Shown piece after piece: positions 1 through 11,369 of a stretch of 64,000 nt of DNA. Made by a program: the position numbers and the translations under genes. The notes beneath the pieces were generated by a model. That model made no database searches, had not been told where the DNA came from, and saw nothing but the letters and a program-made list of their open reading frames with translations. Within the stretch, counting starts at the first letter, position 1. Each line of letters begins with the position of its first letter. Origin of the DNA: Pyropia yezoensis (Eukaryota > Rhodophyta > Bangiophyceae > Bangiales > Bangiaceae); NCBI GenBank assembly GCA_009829735.1, contig CM020619.1, forward strand, positions 19,721,816 through 19,785,815, given 5' to 3'.

Positions 1-1256
1 ATCGCCGCCACCGCCACCTCCATCTGGTTGTCGTCACCACCGGAGGCGGCAACGTGCACCACCGCGGCGGAAAACCGCCACAGCGACGACATCGCCGCAG
101 CCGTCCCTCTCCACAACCGCCGAAAAGCCCACGGCCGCCACCGCTACAGTTCCCTTCACCTGAAAAGCAGTCACAACAACCGGCCAAAAAACTCGCCCAT
201 CACCTCAACGATAGGGGAGAAGAAAGTAAGGAAAAACTAGTGATAAAAGAACAGAGGCGGCGGGGTCGCCCCCAACGACCCCTCCGGCCCCCGAGCGCCT
301 CCTCCCCCCAAGCACCCCACCAGCTCTAGCACCCACCTCCCCCCCCCACCCCCCCACCATGAACCCCCCTCCTACCATCCATCGCCTCTTCACGCATCCA
401 CCACCCGCACAACCACAAGCGCACTACCAAAAGTTCCCCCCCACCCTCCATATAGCTTTCCACACCACCGTCCCCCCCCACCCGCCACTCTCTGCGCCGT
501 CCCCTCCTTCCCACCCCCACCATCACAACCGCAGCAGCCACCCCCTTCGGCCCCTCATTACACCACTGCCGCCGTCGTGCACCTCCCCCCACCTCAATCG
601 CCAGACGTGGACACCTCTTGCCGCCGTGGATGAACGCAACCGCCCTTGCCGCCGCCGCAGACGAGCCCGCCGCCTCAGCAAACGAGCCCGCCGCCGCCGC
701 GCCGACCCTCCTCCCCCGCCGACAGCCCATCCAACACCACCGCAACCATCCCCCCCCCCTCCGTCGCTCACCACTACCGCCACAGCAACTATCCCCACCT
801 CCACCGTCGCTCACCACCCACATCCACCGCAGCCCCCCCCCCCCCCCCCCCTCCACCGCTCCCCCCCCCCCGGCTCCACCGCCCCCGTCCCCCCACTCCA
901 CCGCCCCCTCTCCCCCTCCGCCGCCGCCCCCTCCCCCCCTGCCCTTCACCACCACAGACGAGTACACTTGCCGTCGCCGTCGAGGTCGCCATCAACCGCC
1001 ACCGCCGACGCTGAAGCCCACCGACGTGACGACCGTTATCCACCGTCATCACCACGGATGGGGCCGCCGCCACCGTCGCAACGGACACCCACCGCCGCAA
1101 AAAATATGGACGGCGAGCAGTACGACAGCACAGCATCATCGTTACCACCATCCGTGACGTCGCCGCCACCATCGCGTCCGCCGCCGCCGTCGCCGCCGCC
1201 GCCGATCGCCGGCGGGCCAGATCGCGGCGACGACGACGGTGGCGGCGACGACGGTG
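1..1256. repeat. C-rich low-complexity DNA
   Basis: CCG, CCA and CCT triplets and poly-C runs dominate, with runs near 336-356 and 836-850. Every frame reads as Pro/Ser/Thr/Arg or Gly/Ala/Val homopolymer on one strand or the other, so the open frames follow from base composition and do not support a gene. I see no conserved motif. Confidence 0.7.
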
Positions 1257-1392
1257 ATGGACAATCCGCTACCAGAAGCATTCCACATATTTCAAGAAGT
1301 GGCCTGCCAACTCGAGTCCTGTCAATGTGTGGCTGTCGAGCCGTCGTCGGTCGATCTCAAGAATTATCGCGATGTGCCAGGAAATGTACAGG
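1257..1392 (+). CDS. possible short exon, unknown protein
   Basis: From ATG 1257 the frame reads ordinary mixed-composition protein (begins MDNPLPEAFH and contains ESCQCVAVEP), unlike the surrounding homopolymer translation. It runs into GTAAGC at 1393-1398, a good 5' splice-donor match. No acceptor or second exon could be assigned downstream and the family is not recognised. This may be a relic of a mobile-element gene. The start is the first ATG in the frame; an upstream exon cannot be excluded. Confidence 0.25.
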
Positions 1393-3041
1393 GTAAGCTT
1401 AAACATTTTGCACATCCCATTCACGCTGGGACTGTTGGGAACTGGCCTCGATCGATCGCAGAGACGGGGCCACCAGGCAAGCAGCCAACTCGCCTCACAG
1501 ATAGACTTCTCCCGTGAGGTCTGGCCTTGGTCAGCGGCACTCACCAGAGTACAGGAAGCAGGCCCAGGCACTTGAACGGGCTTGGGCTGCCCCAGCTGCC
1601 ATTGGCTGCCTACGCCCTCGCGACTTGGTGGTCCACCTCCGACATGAGAAACGCCGCAGCACGGTGTCCGGGCATTTTATAGAAAAGCACGATAGACACC
1701 GTGCCCAAGCAAGGATGTGACAGCAATGGAGAGAGACTGTAACGCCATCGACTTCTCAGCGTTTACTTGTGAACTCGAGACAAGCACGTCCGGGAGATTC
1801 GCAATTGAAACGGAGAAGAGATCCACAATGAAATGGGGAAGCGACTCACCCACCAGCACACGCACACCGAACAGGGTCGCAGGGGGGGTGATTCGGGTTC
1901 GGGTTCGGATTTTGAATTCAAGTCGAATTGCAGTAATCCCGTGGGCGTTCGACTCGAACGCGCTTGCGGATTGAACACGTGGCAACGAGTTTAACACGTG
2001 TGTGCAATTGGGACGGCGGACTGCCGTGGGCTGATGTAAGCCTCTTTGGGCCCGCACCAGCACCTGTCGTTTTGGGAGCAGGAGAGTTCCGCCCATCGTC
2101 ACGAACGAACTTTTCCCCATCAAGAGCTCAAATTCGTCGGACCTCGACGTGCGTGGGATGCGCCATCATGGCGCTTTCTCGCTCGAGTCCCGATGGACTT
2201 CAGGATGCGGAACAGTCGACGGGGCCTCGATGAGCCAGGATCTCGAGACTCTTCCTTACGGAAGAGCTGGGCCAATAAAAAAAGGCAGAAAGAGGTGCCT
2301 TCAGATCACCGTCCGTCCACAACGAAGGCCCATCTTGAGACGCTGTCATCCTGGGATGAGTGCATCCTGAGACTCTGGCAGCGCAAGATGGGCGCATCTT
2401 GAGAAGCGCATCTGTTCACAGGCATTCTAGGACGCCCCTGGATGACGCTCTTGGACGACGAGCACTGGCTGTACAGGTTCTACGCTGGGAGGGCAGTGGC
2501 GCGGCGAACGTCTGCGTTCAAAGGGCAGCGGCGTGGCGAAACACCACTATAATGGCGGCGCCTTAATGCATGCCAAAGAACGAGCAAGTCACACTGTACG
2601 GTGTGAAGAAGGATCAATGCCAGCATGGGGAGCAAAGCAAGAAAAGAGCAAAGAGAGCACTCGCTCAAGCACGCCAAGCACTTGGACATGAGCAGCGCAG
2701 TGACGCCAAAGCAACGCCCAGAACGTAACAGGCGCAAACGCACCGGCGCTCCAGCACAACGGAATGCAAGCACGCAGACAGCGGCCAGCACAAGACGCAC
2801 ATACAACAGTACGCAGAAAAAAACACACCACTACGCAAAAAAAGGAAGCGCAAACGATGCACACAAAGAGCACGGCCGCGGAGCGCGTTGCAGTCGCACA
2901 CACAGACAAAGCCGCAGTCCAAGCACTCAATCACCGAATTCGGAACACCCAGCGCGCCTGCACTCGGGCGCGGCGATCGAGGTACAGGCATCACGCAGCA
3001 CGCCAAGCACGCCAGCGACTCACTACCCCCACCCAACCCCG
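1393..3041. other. no gene recognised
   Basis: Mixed-composition DNA. Open frames here are short, occur on both strands and show no motif. 2620-3000 is rich in CA/AAAC dinucleotides and reads open on several frames. I see no RNA gene, terminal repeat or regulatory site I can defend. Confidence 0.5.
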
Positions 3042-4796
3042 TCAGCGGCAGAAGTACCACCATCTCCATGACGACGCCCCCGCCCCGCCGGCGGCAGCAG
3101 GGCCAGCGGCACCGTCGGCCGCAGCCTCAGCGTCTGCCATGCTCTGGTCATTGGCCACCTCGGCCAAGGCGGCATTGACGTTGTGGGGAGGGACGACGCC
3201 ATCTCCATTGCCACTGTCGTCGACGACCCCGCGATTGACGTCACGGCCGTCAATGAGCAGCAGTCCAGAGTGCACATCGTCGTCATTCGGCATCACCGCG
3301 TCGACGCGTGCAAGCTCCGCCACCCACAAGTCGTAGATGCCCTCTCCGACTCCCGAGCGGCGACCGGAGCGCACTCCCGCCTTGCTCTCCAGAGTAGAAC
3401 GAACAAAGCATGCGCCCAGCGCGACGTGGCCAGTTGTCGTGTGCATGACCGGCCGCGCGCCAAAGTGCGGAGACTCGTTCATCATGTCGTTGGCTCCAAC
3501 ATGACGGAGCGTGCCGGGCCTACCAGTAATCAGGGACGGCCGCCTGCGCTCACACAGCAAGTACGTGAGGTTGTTCAGCTAGAGCGTGGAGCTCTCGGGG
3601 GAGTGGTTCTCGCGAGGCTACCCAATACCGGTAAAGAAAGCAGAGCACACAATCTCCTCCAACGTCTGCATCACGTGCGGCTTCGCGCGGAGGATGGGAA
3701 CGCAGGCGCGCATGGCAACGAGGACGCTTGCATCGCGGTGCGTTGGCAAGCGGATGGTTCTGAGAAGCCACTGCGCCGCAGCCGACCACTCCATGTCGAG
3801 GGATTGCATGGTCGCCTCCGTGACGTCATTCCACGTCCGAGCGGTGTCCAGGTAGACGTCGGCACTGCCGGCCGCCTCAGCGATGCGCATCATCTCGCGC
3901 TCCCGGAAGCCCCGCTTGATGGTCTGGATCTTGCCCAGCGTCTCAACCACCTAGGCGTTGGTGGCCGGCGCACCGCCATCCACACCTGTCGCCAGCTGCT
4001 AATTAGTGTTCGAGAAGTCCTTGAGTCCCACCGTCAATACCCCCTGCAAGGTGGTGACAGCCGTGGCCAGAAGCTCTTGCCCACGAGAACGGTGCTCGAC
4101 CCTCACCAGGGTGTCCCGCACCGTCTCCGGCACGTTGTCAACGTTCGTTGACACGGCCAGCAGCTGCAAGTGCAGCAGGCGAGTGCCAAGGTTCAACGCG
4201 TCCGCCAGCGACGACGACCCCTGTGGTGTCGTCGGCGCTGAAGAAGGCGCTGACGTCGACGTTGGGGAGAAGGGAGGCCGCGTAGAGGTAGCAGCCGGTG
4301 AAGGAGGACGAGCCGTGCCAGCCGTCGGCTGCACCTCAAGATTGTTGGGGCGGCGAGCATTGGCGGCTCCCCCAGCAGGAGCGGGACTCGGCGGCGCTGT
4401 TGCAGCCTTAGTAGTCGTCGTGTCGCTTGCAGGGGGGCGCACAGCGTCACGCAACACGGAAAGGGCGACGGCACGTGCCGCAGATGCACCTCCATCATCT
4501 TCGGCTCGGGCAGTCTCCGCCGCAGGCGGTTCCTGGGAAGCACCCTGGTGAATACCGGCGGGACCAACACCAGGAGTCACCTGTACAGAAGTGACGACAC
4601 CACGGTTGGACGGGGAAGGCTCAGCCGCAGGGGTGGACGGCAGGAAATTCTCGGCAGGTGACGACGCGCCCACGACCTCACTGGCCGTGACCGCTGCCGC
4701 AGTATTCCGGGAGCCATCACGTTGGGCAACGCAGCGGCGCTGGGAGCCCCCGGAAGAAAGCGCCGGGCGGGTAGGCCGCTTCTGTGCACGCGCCAT
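3042..4796 (-). pseudogene. unknown protein; one 585-codon frame broken by four TAG codons
   Basis: One minus-strand frame runs from ATG 4796 to a TGA at 3042-3044 without any frameshift. It is interrupted at 3999-4001, 3951-3953, 3618-3620 and 3579-3581, and all four interruptions are TAG. The N-terminal third (begins MARAQKRPTRPALSSGG) is Ser/Pro/Ala/Thr-rich and probably disordered. The middle looks helical and folded (contains GLKDFSNTN, GFREREMMRIAEAAGS and CVPILRAKPHVMQTLEE). The C-terminal part is mixed, then Ala/Gly-rich. The family is not recognised; similar Ala/Pro-rich, partly helical proteins accompany transposons elsewhere in this window. It could be a decayed gene that lost glutamine codons to CAG>TAG, a gene with TAG readthrough, or a multi-exon gene that I cannot resolve. 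Confidence 0.45.
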
Positions 4797-6782
4797 CTTC
4801 AATATACAATGGAAATCTCAAAAAAGCACGCATGGTCAGAGGCAGAGGTGCAAGAGGGCGAGATAAGAGAGGAAAGGGTTAGGATTGATGAGCGCTGGCA
4901 GGGATCTTTGACACAGCCGTGCCCACGACATTAAGAACAGTCGAATGGCAGAGCATGCACACACCACAAAGACACGGGCGAAAAAAACGACGTGCCAAGG
5001 CAGTCGGCATTGTCAAGAGTGCCACATGACTCATACACTGAGGCCGACAAGCACGCCGCAGTGCGCGCACGCTAACAGGGTCGGAGGCCTACGCAGGGGT
5101 CCGCTTGCTGGTGACGAAAGGAAAGATCGGGAGCGACGGTGATGCGGTAACGGGAGCGATGGCACGTCCGTTCCCTCCCCCTAAGGTCTCACCAGTGTCC
5201 CTCTTTTATCTTTCAGTCCGCGCCCCCCCCCCCTGTAGCTCCGTGCGTTCCAACGGGCGCAAGAGCACGCGGCTGGGCCGCATGACCTCGCAGGCCACAG
5301 AAAACCGCCGCTAGCGCCCGGAGAGCTGCAGCACCACCCGGAGAGGAACAGCGGCGTGGTGAACAGCGCCTGCTTACACACCGAATGCAAGCATCAGCTC
5401 TTGACGAAGCAGAGCCTCTTATTAGCGTCAAACGTGATGCCGATCCAGCTCCCAGCCTGTCCACAACCGGCGCCCCAGTTTCGGGAGATGACATTCCAAC
5501 AGCAGTCGAACCACACTACAGCACCATTTCCAAGAGAAAGCGAAGGCAGCACGCACCGTGAAAGCACCCGACTCGGGCCATGATGGTGCTGTTCGAGTGC
5601 GGAGGAAGGGAGGGACAGTCCCAGCTGGGCGCGGGACCGCGCGTGACCTGCGTCCGGAGAGCCAAGCGAGGCTTGCCAGGGCGTCGCGGTCGAGGGCGGC
5701 TCCTGCCTCAACGCGTGGTGCGACTCCAGTGCGCGAAAGCTCGCGTGAGTCAGCGCCAAGTGCAATGTAACGGACAGGGCGGCAAGAGAAGCGGTCCGAC
5801 GATGAGCCGTGAATTGCTCGCCGCAAAAGTGAACAGCACTTGACCAAGTGAAATGAATTTAACTTGTGCATCTTGCGCATCTGATTGGCGGATGGGGCTA
5901 CTCGGCACATGTAACTACATTCAATGTCGTTCCGTGCAGTTGACGATAGCTGTTGGTTGGTGGAATTCGGCGATCGTTCGCAATATGCGCCGCGGATGCA
6001 CTTGACCGACGTGCGCAGCACCAACACCGACACGAGCCTGGGCGGGCCGGGAGAGCGCCTGGTCAATTCGGGTGCCCCGCTCGGAGGTAGGTGCCATCCA
6101 GCGATGGGGGGGCGACGCCGGTTCTTGACGTCTTCCCCTTGTCGATGGGGCGTTGTGCTGTGGCCCGCCGCCGGACAGTTCTAGAGTTCACGAGCGCCCC
6201 CCCAGCCCCCACGGGGCACGACTTTTTTTTTTGAGAGGGTTCTCGCACAGCCCGACAGGCGATTGAACGCCGAGGAAAGCTTGGCATTCTTGCTCTCTTT
6301 GAGGCTCCGTCGCACGCAAGCCACGCCGTTCAGCCAGAAGCAGCGATGTGTGGCTCTCGAGCAGCCAACATGTTTTCGGAGAAGATGCTCACTAAGCCTC
6401 ACGTCGCGGGGAACGCTTGGCGTTAACTATCGGTTGTCATCATTGGCTCGCCTTGAGACACTGCCGCGGCCACCACTGAGCGACAGTATCGTCACGCGGC
6501 GGTAGGCGAGCGGTCTTGGCTTCATAGCCACTCACTCATCACGTGTGTCCACTCTGGAATTGCTTGCCCGTCGCTGATGGTGCGCTGTGTCTGCTTGGCG
6601 TCTAGCAGCCAGTAAAGACTTTGCCGCGTCGCAGAATTTTGGAGTGAGTCGTGCTTCGGTCATTTCAAGTTCCGCGCAAGGCGAGGACCTCGCTTTCTTC
6701 CTGGTCGGGGCGCCACGGCATGTAGCTGCGAAGAGCTGACTTAGCCAGGACTCCATCTTACCGCTGTCTTGCCTACTTTTTT
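4797..6782. other. no gene recognised
   Basis: Open frames overlap on both strands (for example 5428-6066 minus) but their translations look like frame shadows, with no recognisable domain. A T-run at 6222-6231 and a C-run near 5223-5232 are present. I see nothing else to annotate. Confidence 0.5.
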
Positions 6783-7890
6783 ATGCCGCGTGCTCTTTGC
6801 GGCCGCTCGTTCCTCACAGCAGGCCCAATGTCTGATTTGCCCGTTTCTCGTGCTGCTCTTCAGTGCCTCATATGCAAGCGTGCCCCCTTCTCTCGTGGCA
6901 CGCTCCGGAGGCACCAGCTGACGGGCCATGGAGGTGAGAGGCACCCTCCTTCTTATGCAGCTGGCCGTCTTGGCGGTGCTGCCCGTGCTATTCGGGCTGG
7001 GGGCGTGCAGTGTGCTCGACAGCATTTACAGAGTGGACCTGTGTCAGAACGCATCGACGCTGCTCCCCAGCGGGACAAGCATGACGGCCGGCTCCCGGAG
7101 AGCTTCTACGCGGTGCTACAGCGGGGCGCTGACGCCCCTCAAAGTGCGCGCCGAAGCGGCGAACACGATGGAGCTGGCAACCGCGGGCAGCAAGACATCG
7201 ATTGTGGTGCTGCCGACGGCGTTGTCCCCCTCCTCAGGTCCACTCGGCAAGAGATTGCGGGGCCAGGTCGAGGCCACAAGCGGCCGAGGCGTGCGGATGA
7301 AAATACAGGTCAAGTGGAGGGGGCGTATTTTTCAATCACTACGCATATCCGTGGCATCTACGAAGCCTTTGAGGATACGGGGCGTAGTACGCCCCTTGTC
7401 AAGCAGCGAGCGCACCACCAAGGCGGGCAGATTCAACACTCGGCGGCTGTGGGCAATGCAGACCTTAGAGTTCAAGACTGGGGGGTGCGGCTTGTCGGGC
7501 AGCGGCACTCGAGACCTATGGGACCTCTATTTCGAGTGGGAGGCGGAAGGTCCCCCCGAGACTGCGGGACCGATAAGGTTACGGGACTTCTTCTCATCAT
7601 CCCACGCCTTTCATCAGGCGCTCAATGACGACATTGACGAGGCGGTGGAGCGAGAGAACTGGTACTTGTGCCGCATGGAGGCACTGGGTGAGACCTTCGA
7701 GGGATACTACCGCAACGCTCAGCATGTCATCCTTGAAGTGCTCAAGGGAGAGGAGGGTGGACTTGCCCGCGCGGGAAGCGCTTCCTCGCGGACAGCCGCG
7801 ACGCCCGAGCTACATGCGGCGTGCCATCGTTGTGACGTCCGAGGACCTGCCCGGCCACGCTGGAGACTATTTATCGACCATCGTGGGTGA
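6783..7890 (+). pseudogene. 5' part of a Plavaka/CACTA-like transposase gene
   Basis: From ATG 6783 the frame has a C2H2 zinc finger (CLICKRAPFSRGTLRRHQ, completed by TGH) near residues 30-50. This is the N-terminal finger position typical of Plavaka-type transposases. The frame later reads SITTHIRGIYEAFEDTG. From about 7430 the plausible frame shifts by one (ORF to 7890) and contains TGGCGLS, LWDLYFEWEAEGPP, FFSSSHAFHQALNDDIDE and FEGYYRNAQHVILEVL, the pattern that in this family follows the finger. The DDE-like core is absent downstream, so this is a truncated relic, or a gene with an intron near 7390-7450 whose 3' exons are lost. A fuller relative lies at 48.8-52.0 kb. The family assignment rests on remembered motif patterns, not on a search. 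Confidence 0.5.
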
Positions 7891-8100
7891 TTGTGGGCGC
7901 ACGCCAAGTTCTTTCTTTCCCTGTGCAGCCGGAGGTGGGCTCTACAGATTGATGCCAACGTCATGGATGCGGCGACGGGGAGCGAGCGGCGGGGTTGATG
8001 GTGATGGGCGAGGGAGCAAGGCAGGAGGCTGTGACGGCAGGGAAGGGGAGGGAACGTGGATGAACGAGAGAGAATGGTTTTGGCTGTGACCGTAGGGTTA

Positions 8101-9230
8101 TCAGCAGCTGCGGCAGTGGCGTCTGCGCGGGCGCCCGTACGCCGACGCCACCACCCCCCCCGTGGCGAAGAGCAGGCCTGCCGCGCCCTCAAGCACCGCC
8201 CCCGGCCCCACCCCTGCCACGCCGCCCCCGCCGTCGCTTCGGCGGCCGCCCGCGCGGCCGCCGCGGCGGCAGCCGCCCGCGCCGCCCGAAGGGCGGCCTT
8301 GCGCTGTGCCCGCCGCGCAGCCCGCTCCTCCGCCTCCTCTGCCGAGTCGCGGTCCCCGCCGCCGCCACTGCCGCCGCTGCCGTCCCCGCCGCCGCCGCCG
8401 CCACTCCCCTAGCCCTCCCCGGCCGCAAACGCCGCCCGCAGCGCCGCGTCCTTGTCCCCGCCAGACGTGGACCGCGACGGGCGCGCCGGCGCTCCCCCCC
8501 AGGCGCCGCCATTGGTGGCCAGTGGGACCGGTCGGTCCTTGGTCGAGACGGGCGAGCCCGGGGGCCCCTAGTGGGCACCCCCCCCCCCCGGCCGCCCCCC
8601 CCCCAGCGCCCGCAGCGGCGCGGCGGCCGCCTCGAGCGCGGCGACGCCCGCCCCCCCCGTCCCCGCCACGCGCACCGCGGCGGCGACGGCGGCACGCGCC
8701 CCGCGGGCGAGCACCCCCACCCCCGCCGCCTTGGCGCCCGCACACGCGTCTGCCGACGCCGACAGGCGGGCACCCAGCGCGGCTGCCGCCCCCATCTGCG
8801 CCCGCACCGCGTCGACCGCCGCGGCAGCGTCGGCGCCCCCCCCCCCCCCCCCCCCCTGCCCGTCGGCCGCTCAGCGCCGGGTGGGCGGCGAGCGTGGACG
8901 CCACCCCCCGCAGGAGCGCCGCAAACGCCGCCACCTCCCCGATCGCAAAGCAGTAGGCGTGCGGGTGCGGCGCGTCGCCGTCGCCCCCGTCGCCGCCGCC
9001 GCTGCGGGCCCAGGTGGTCTCGACACAGCAGAGGAAGGGCGCCTGGGCGGCCACGTCGGGCGCCACCCGGGCGGGGGCGGCGGCAAGGAGGGCGCCGAGG
9101 AGGGCGGCCGCGCGGGCGGCGACGAGCACGTGCTTGAAGAGGGGCCGCAGGTAGAGGGCCTTGAAGATCCCCTCCGCCGCGACGCGGGGGCGGCCGCGAC
9201 AGCGGCGGTTGTGGCAGTACAGGCAGAATG
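8101..9230 (-). CDS. Ala-rich unknown protein, frame broken at a poly-C run
   Basis: On the minus strand, 9230 to about 8870 reads as credible protein (contains EGIFKALYLRPLFKHVLVAA, APFLCCVETTWARS and CFAIGEVAAFAALLRGVAS). A 21-base C run at 8836-8856 changes the frame. The next coding-like stretch (8568-8807, contains MGAAAALGARLSASADAC) is in another frame, followed by Arg/Ala-rich helical sequence (contains SAEEAEERAARRAQRKAA) and a TGA at 8101-8103. It looks like one Ala-rich gene whose frame is disturbed by homopolymers, through real slippage or assembly error. The 5' end is not resolved because an inverted-repeat element starts immediately upstream at 9237. No family recognised. Confidence 0.4.
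8836..8856. repeat. 21-base C homopolymer
   Basis: An unbroken run of 21 C inside the Ala-rich minus-strand gene, where the coding-like frame changes. Such runs slip in replication and in sequencing, so the frame break may not be biological. Confidence 0.9.
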
Positions 9231-9236
9231 GTGTAT

Positions 9237-9865
9237 GGCCGATTTCCAAAGAATGATCAGTTCCGTAAGGGGGTTCACAGCAGGATCTCCCAGAACAGTC
9301 GCCAAGTGCGCACGCATTCTGGGCCACAGGAATTCTCCGGTGGTGCCCGCGGCCTTGGCCGAACCACATCCAACTCCGCAAATCCGTGTCGCATCCGTGT
9401 GATGCCTTGATGTGAGACCGGCCGAAAAATCTCCCGTCTGCACAGACCGGCCCAGTCTTGCAGAGGACTGCTGTCAGGGGCTCACAGCATCGGTCCGAGG
9501 CCAGGTGCCGCGAAACGAGGCCGGTTCTAGGGCGCTGATTGGCCAGTACAAAGTAGCCTGCAGTTGCACGGACGGGCTCGCAGCAGGTACGGGCTGTTGT
9601 CACGTGCTCCCAGGAGGCCACCACAGAGTACTGTGCCAGTTAATTTCCCGTTGTGGGGGGATCCGTCACTCGAGCGCAGCCCTGGAAAGTCGATCGGAGA
9701 GGGGTCCGACGAGGAGCGCCGAATCGGATGAGACATATGCGATACCTGCTGCCGCGATTTAGCGGCAGCCAATGGGAAGGGGGGAAACATCGGTCCTTCG
9801 GTGAAATGCTGCTGTGACCTGCTGTGAACCCCCTTATGAATCTCATCATTCTTCAGAAATCGGCC
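9237..9865. mobile_element. 629-bp element with 48-bp terminal inverted repeats (MITE-like)
   Basis: 9237-9284 and the complement of 9818-9865 match at 42 of 48 positions, both beginning GGCCGATTTC and ending GGGGGTTCACAGCAGG. The interior has no transposase-like frame, so this is a non-autonomous inverted-repeat element. The flanks are ...GGTGTAT and GTAAG..., with no clean target duplication; GTA is possible if one T was added. It sits against the 5' side of the Ala-rich minus-strand gene and could contribute to its promoter or interrupt it. The superfamily cannot be told from the ends alone. Confidence 0.65.
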
Positions 9866-10554
9866 GTAAGACCCCCGGCCTGCTTCCGACCGTGGAGCCG
9901 TGCGATGGGGGTGGCCGTCGTCCGTGGTCGCCCCCGACACAGCAAATCCACAGGGTCCGTCTTCTTCGTCTTTTTTATCTCTCCTCCGCGCAACCGTCCC
10001 CTCAGCGCGCTGTGAGCGCCATCTAATAGGGCCCACACAACGCAGCGCGCCGTGCAGCACACACGCACACCTGGGAGGCATGCACACACGCCACACGGGC
10101 GAAACACGCACACATGCACGCACGGCCCAGGCAGTCATCGTCAGAAAAGTGTGCAGCCTGCATAACTTCGGATGTTATGCCAAAATCGCAGCCAGGGTCA
10201 TTTTGGTGTGTTATTCAGAGTCCAGTGAGGAGGTTATGCAAGGCTCACGAGTCTCGGTACCTCGCAGCACCAAGACCACGCGAGCCCACTATTATAGAGT
10301 TTGTGCCGGTCGGTTCTTCAGTAAGGTTTCTGTCGGTCCTTCGGTCGGAGTACTGTAAGCTAGTCGACCGACGTGGCTCGGAGTCGTGTCTTGTGCCGTT
10401 TCGTTCTTCTGTCGGCCGTGGGTCGGCGAGACCTGCAGTGCGCTACAATTTGGCAAGCGTCGGGCAGAGCGAACGTGATCGTAAGAGCGCCAGAACGAGA
10501 GAGGCTGGTGAACTCTTCTCCCACGACCACGGCGGACACTCACTCGCAGCGTGT
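9866..10554. other. no gene recognised
   Basis: The interval contains a CA-rich tract (10055-10125) and otherwise mixed sequence. Open frames are short and overlap on both strands. A stretch around 10079-10145 loosely resembles 4952-5025 (GCATGCACACAC, CACGGGCGAAA, AGGCAGTC in the same order), possibly an old dispersed repeat. Confidence 0.4.
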
Positions 10555-11040
10555 CCGTATGCCGCTTGTTTCATGCCCGCTCTCACTCCGTGCGTATCAT
10601 GCGTGGTGGGTTTGTTCGCGCACCGTTGTGTCTGATATGCTGTGCGCTTGTTGCTTTCTCGCACCGCGTCTCTTCTGCTTTCCCTCTATTTTCCTTCTTC
10701 GCCTGTAGCAGCGTTTCTGCGTGCCGCTTGTCTCATGCCCGCTCTCACTGTGTAGGCACCATGTGTTGTGGGTGTGTGTCTGCCCTCTCTGTCCGATGAG
10801 CTGTGCGTGTGTTGCTTTCTCGCTCCGTGTCTTCTCTGCTTTCCCTCTGCTGCCCCTCCTGGCCTATATCAGCGTGCTCTTGTGCTGCTTGTCGCATGCC
10901 CGCTCTCACTGCGTGCGCACCATATGTGGTGGGTCTGTATCTGCACACTGTCTGATACGCTGTGGGTCTGATTCTTTCTCGCTCCGCGTCCTCACTGCTC
11001 TTCCACTGCTGCCCCTCTTGATCCGTGCCCCCCAGCAACC
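10555..11040 (+). repeat. three tandem units of about 161 bp
   Basis: The anchor GCCGCTTG..CATGCCCGCTCTCACT recurs at 10561, 10723 and 10884 (as GCTGCTTG in the third), giving periods of 162 and 161 bp. Each unit also repeats GTTGCTTTCTCGC.CCG.GTCT and a pyrimidine-rich tail. Units are clearly diverged. The plus strand is C/T-rich and open in two frames (10551-10799, 10721-11512), probably because of composition. It could be a decaying satellite or the 5' untranslated part of the Harbinger-like fragment just downstream. Confidence 0.75.
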
Positions 11041-11369
11041 CTCCATTGTGACCTCGAGTGGTGTGCTGTTCCATTGTACACCCGCGCTGTCCGCTTCGCT
11101 CACGTTGGTCCGTGTGCGCTCTCATGCCCCTGCCATGGTTTCCATTCGAGGCAAGAATTTGGACTCTTGGATTGTCAAGCGCCTTAGCGTTGCTCGAGCT
11201 CTCCGCGTGGGGCACGTGTTTGGATTTTACCTCTCTAATATGGCCTCGCTTGTTGTCAGATATAGCCGCGCTCAACGAGAGATATCAGCGCCTCTGCAAC
11301 GTAAAAGGCGCATACAGATAACGTCGTTTAACCTCAACTTTCTCATCGACACAGTCACTGTCTCTGTTC

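Noticed and set aside
359-1396. 345-codon plus-strand ORF
   Set aside because: Translation is almost only Pro/Ser/Thr/Arg from C-rich triplet DNA, and the opposite strand and other frames are equally open. No domain.
3183-4151. 322-codon plus-strand ORF
   Set aside because: It lies opposite the minus-strand TAG-interrupted frame. Its composition (Arg/His/Val/Leu mixture) looks like the complement of that frame, and no domain is visible.
10360-10470. Possible small structured RNA near 10.36-10.47 kb
   Set aside because: I could not draw a convincing cloverleaf or conserved box, and no tRNA or snoRNA motif was found anywhere in the window.
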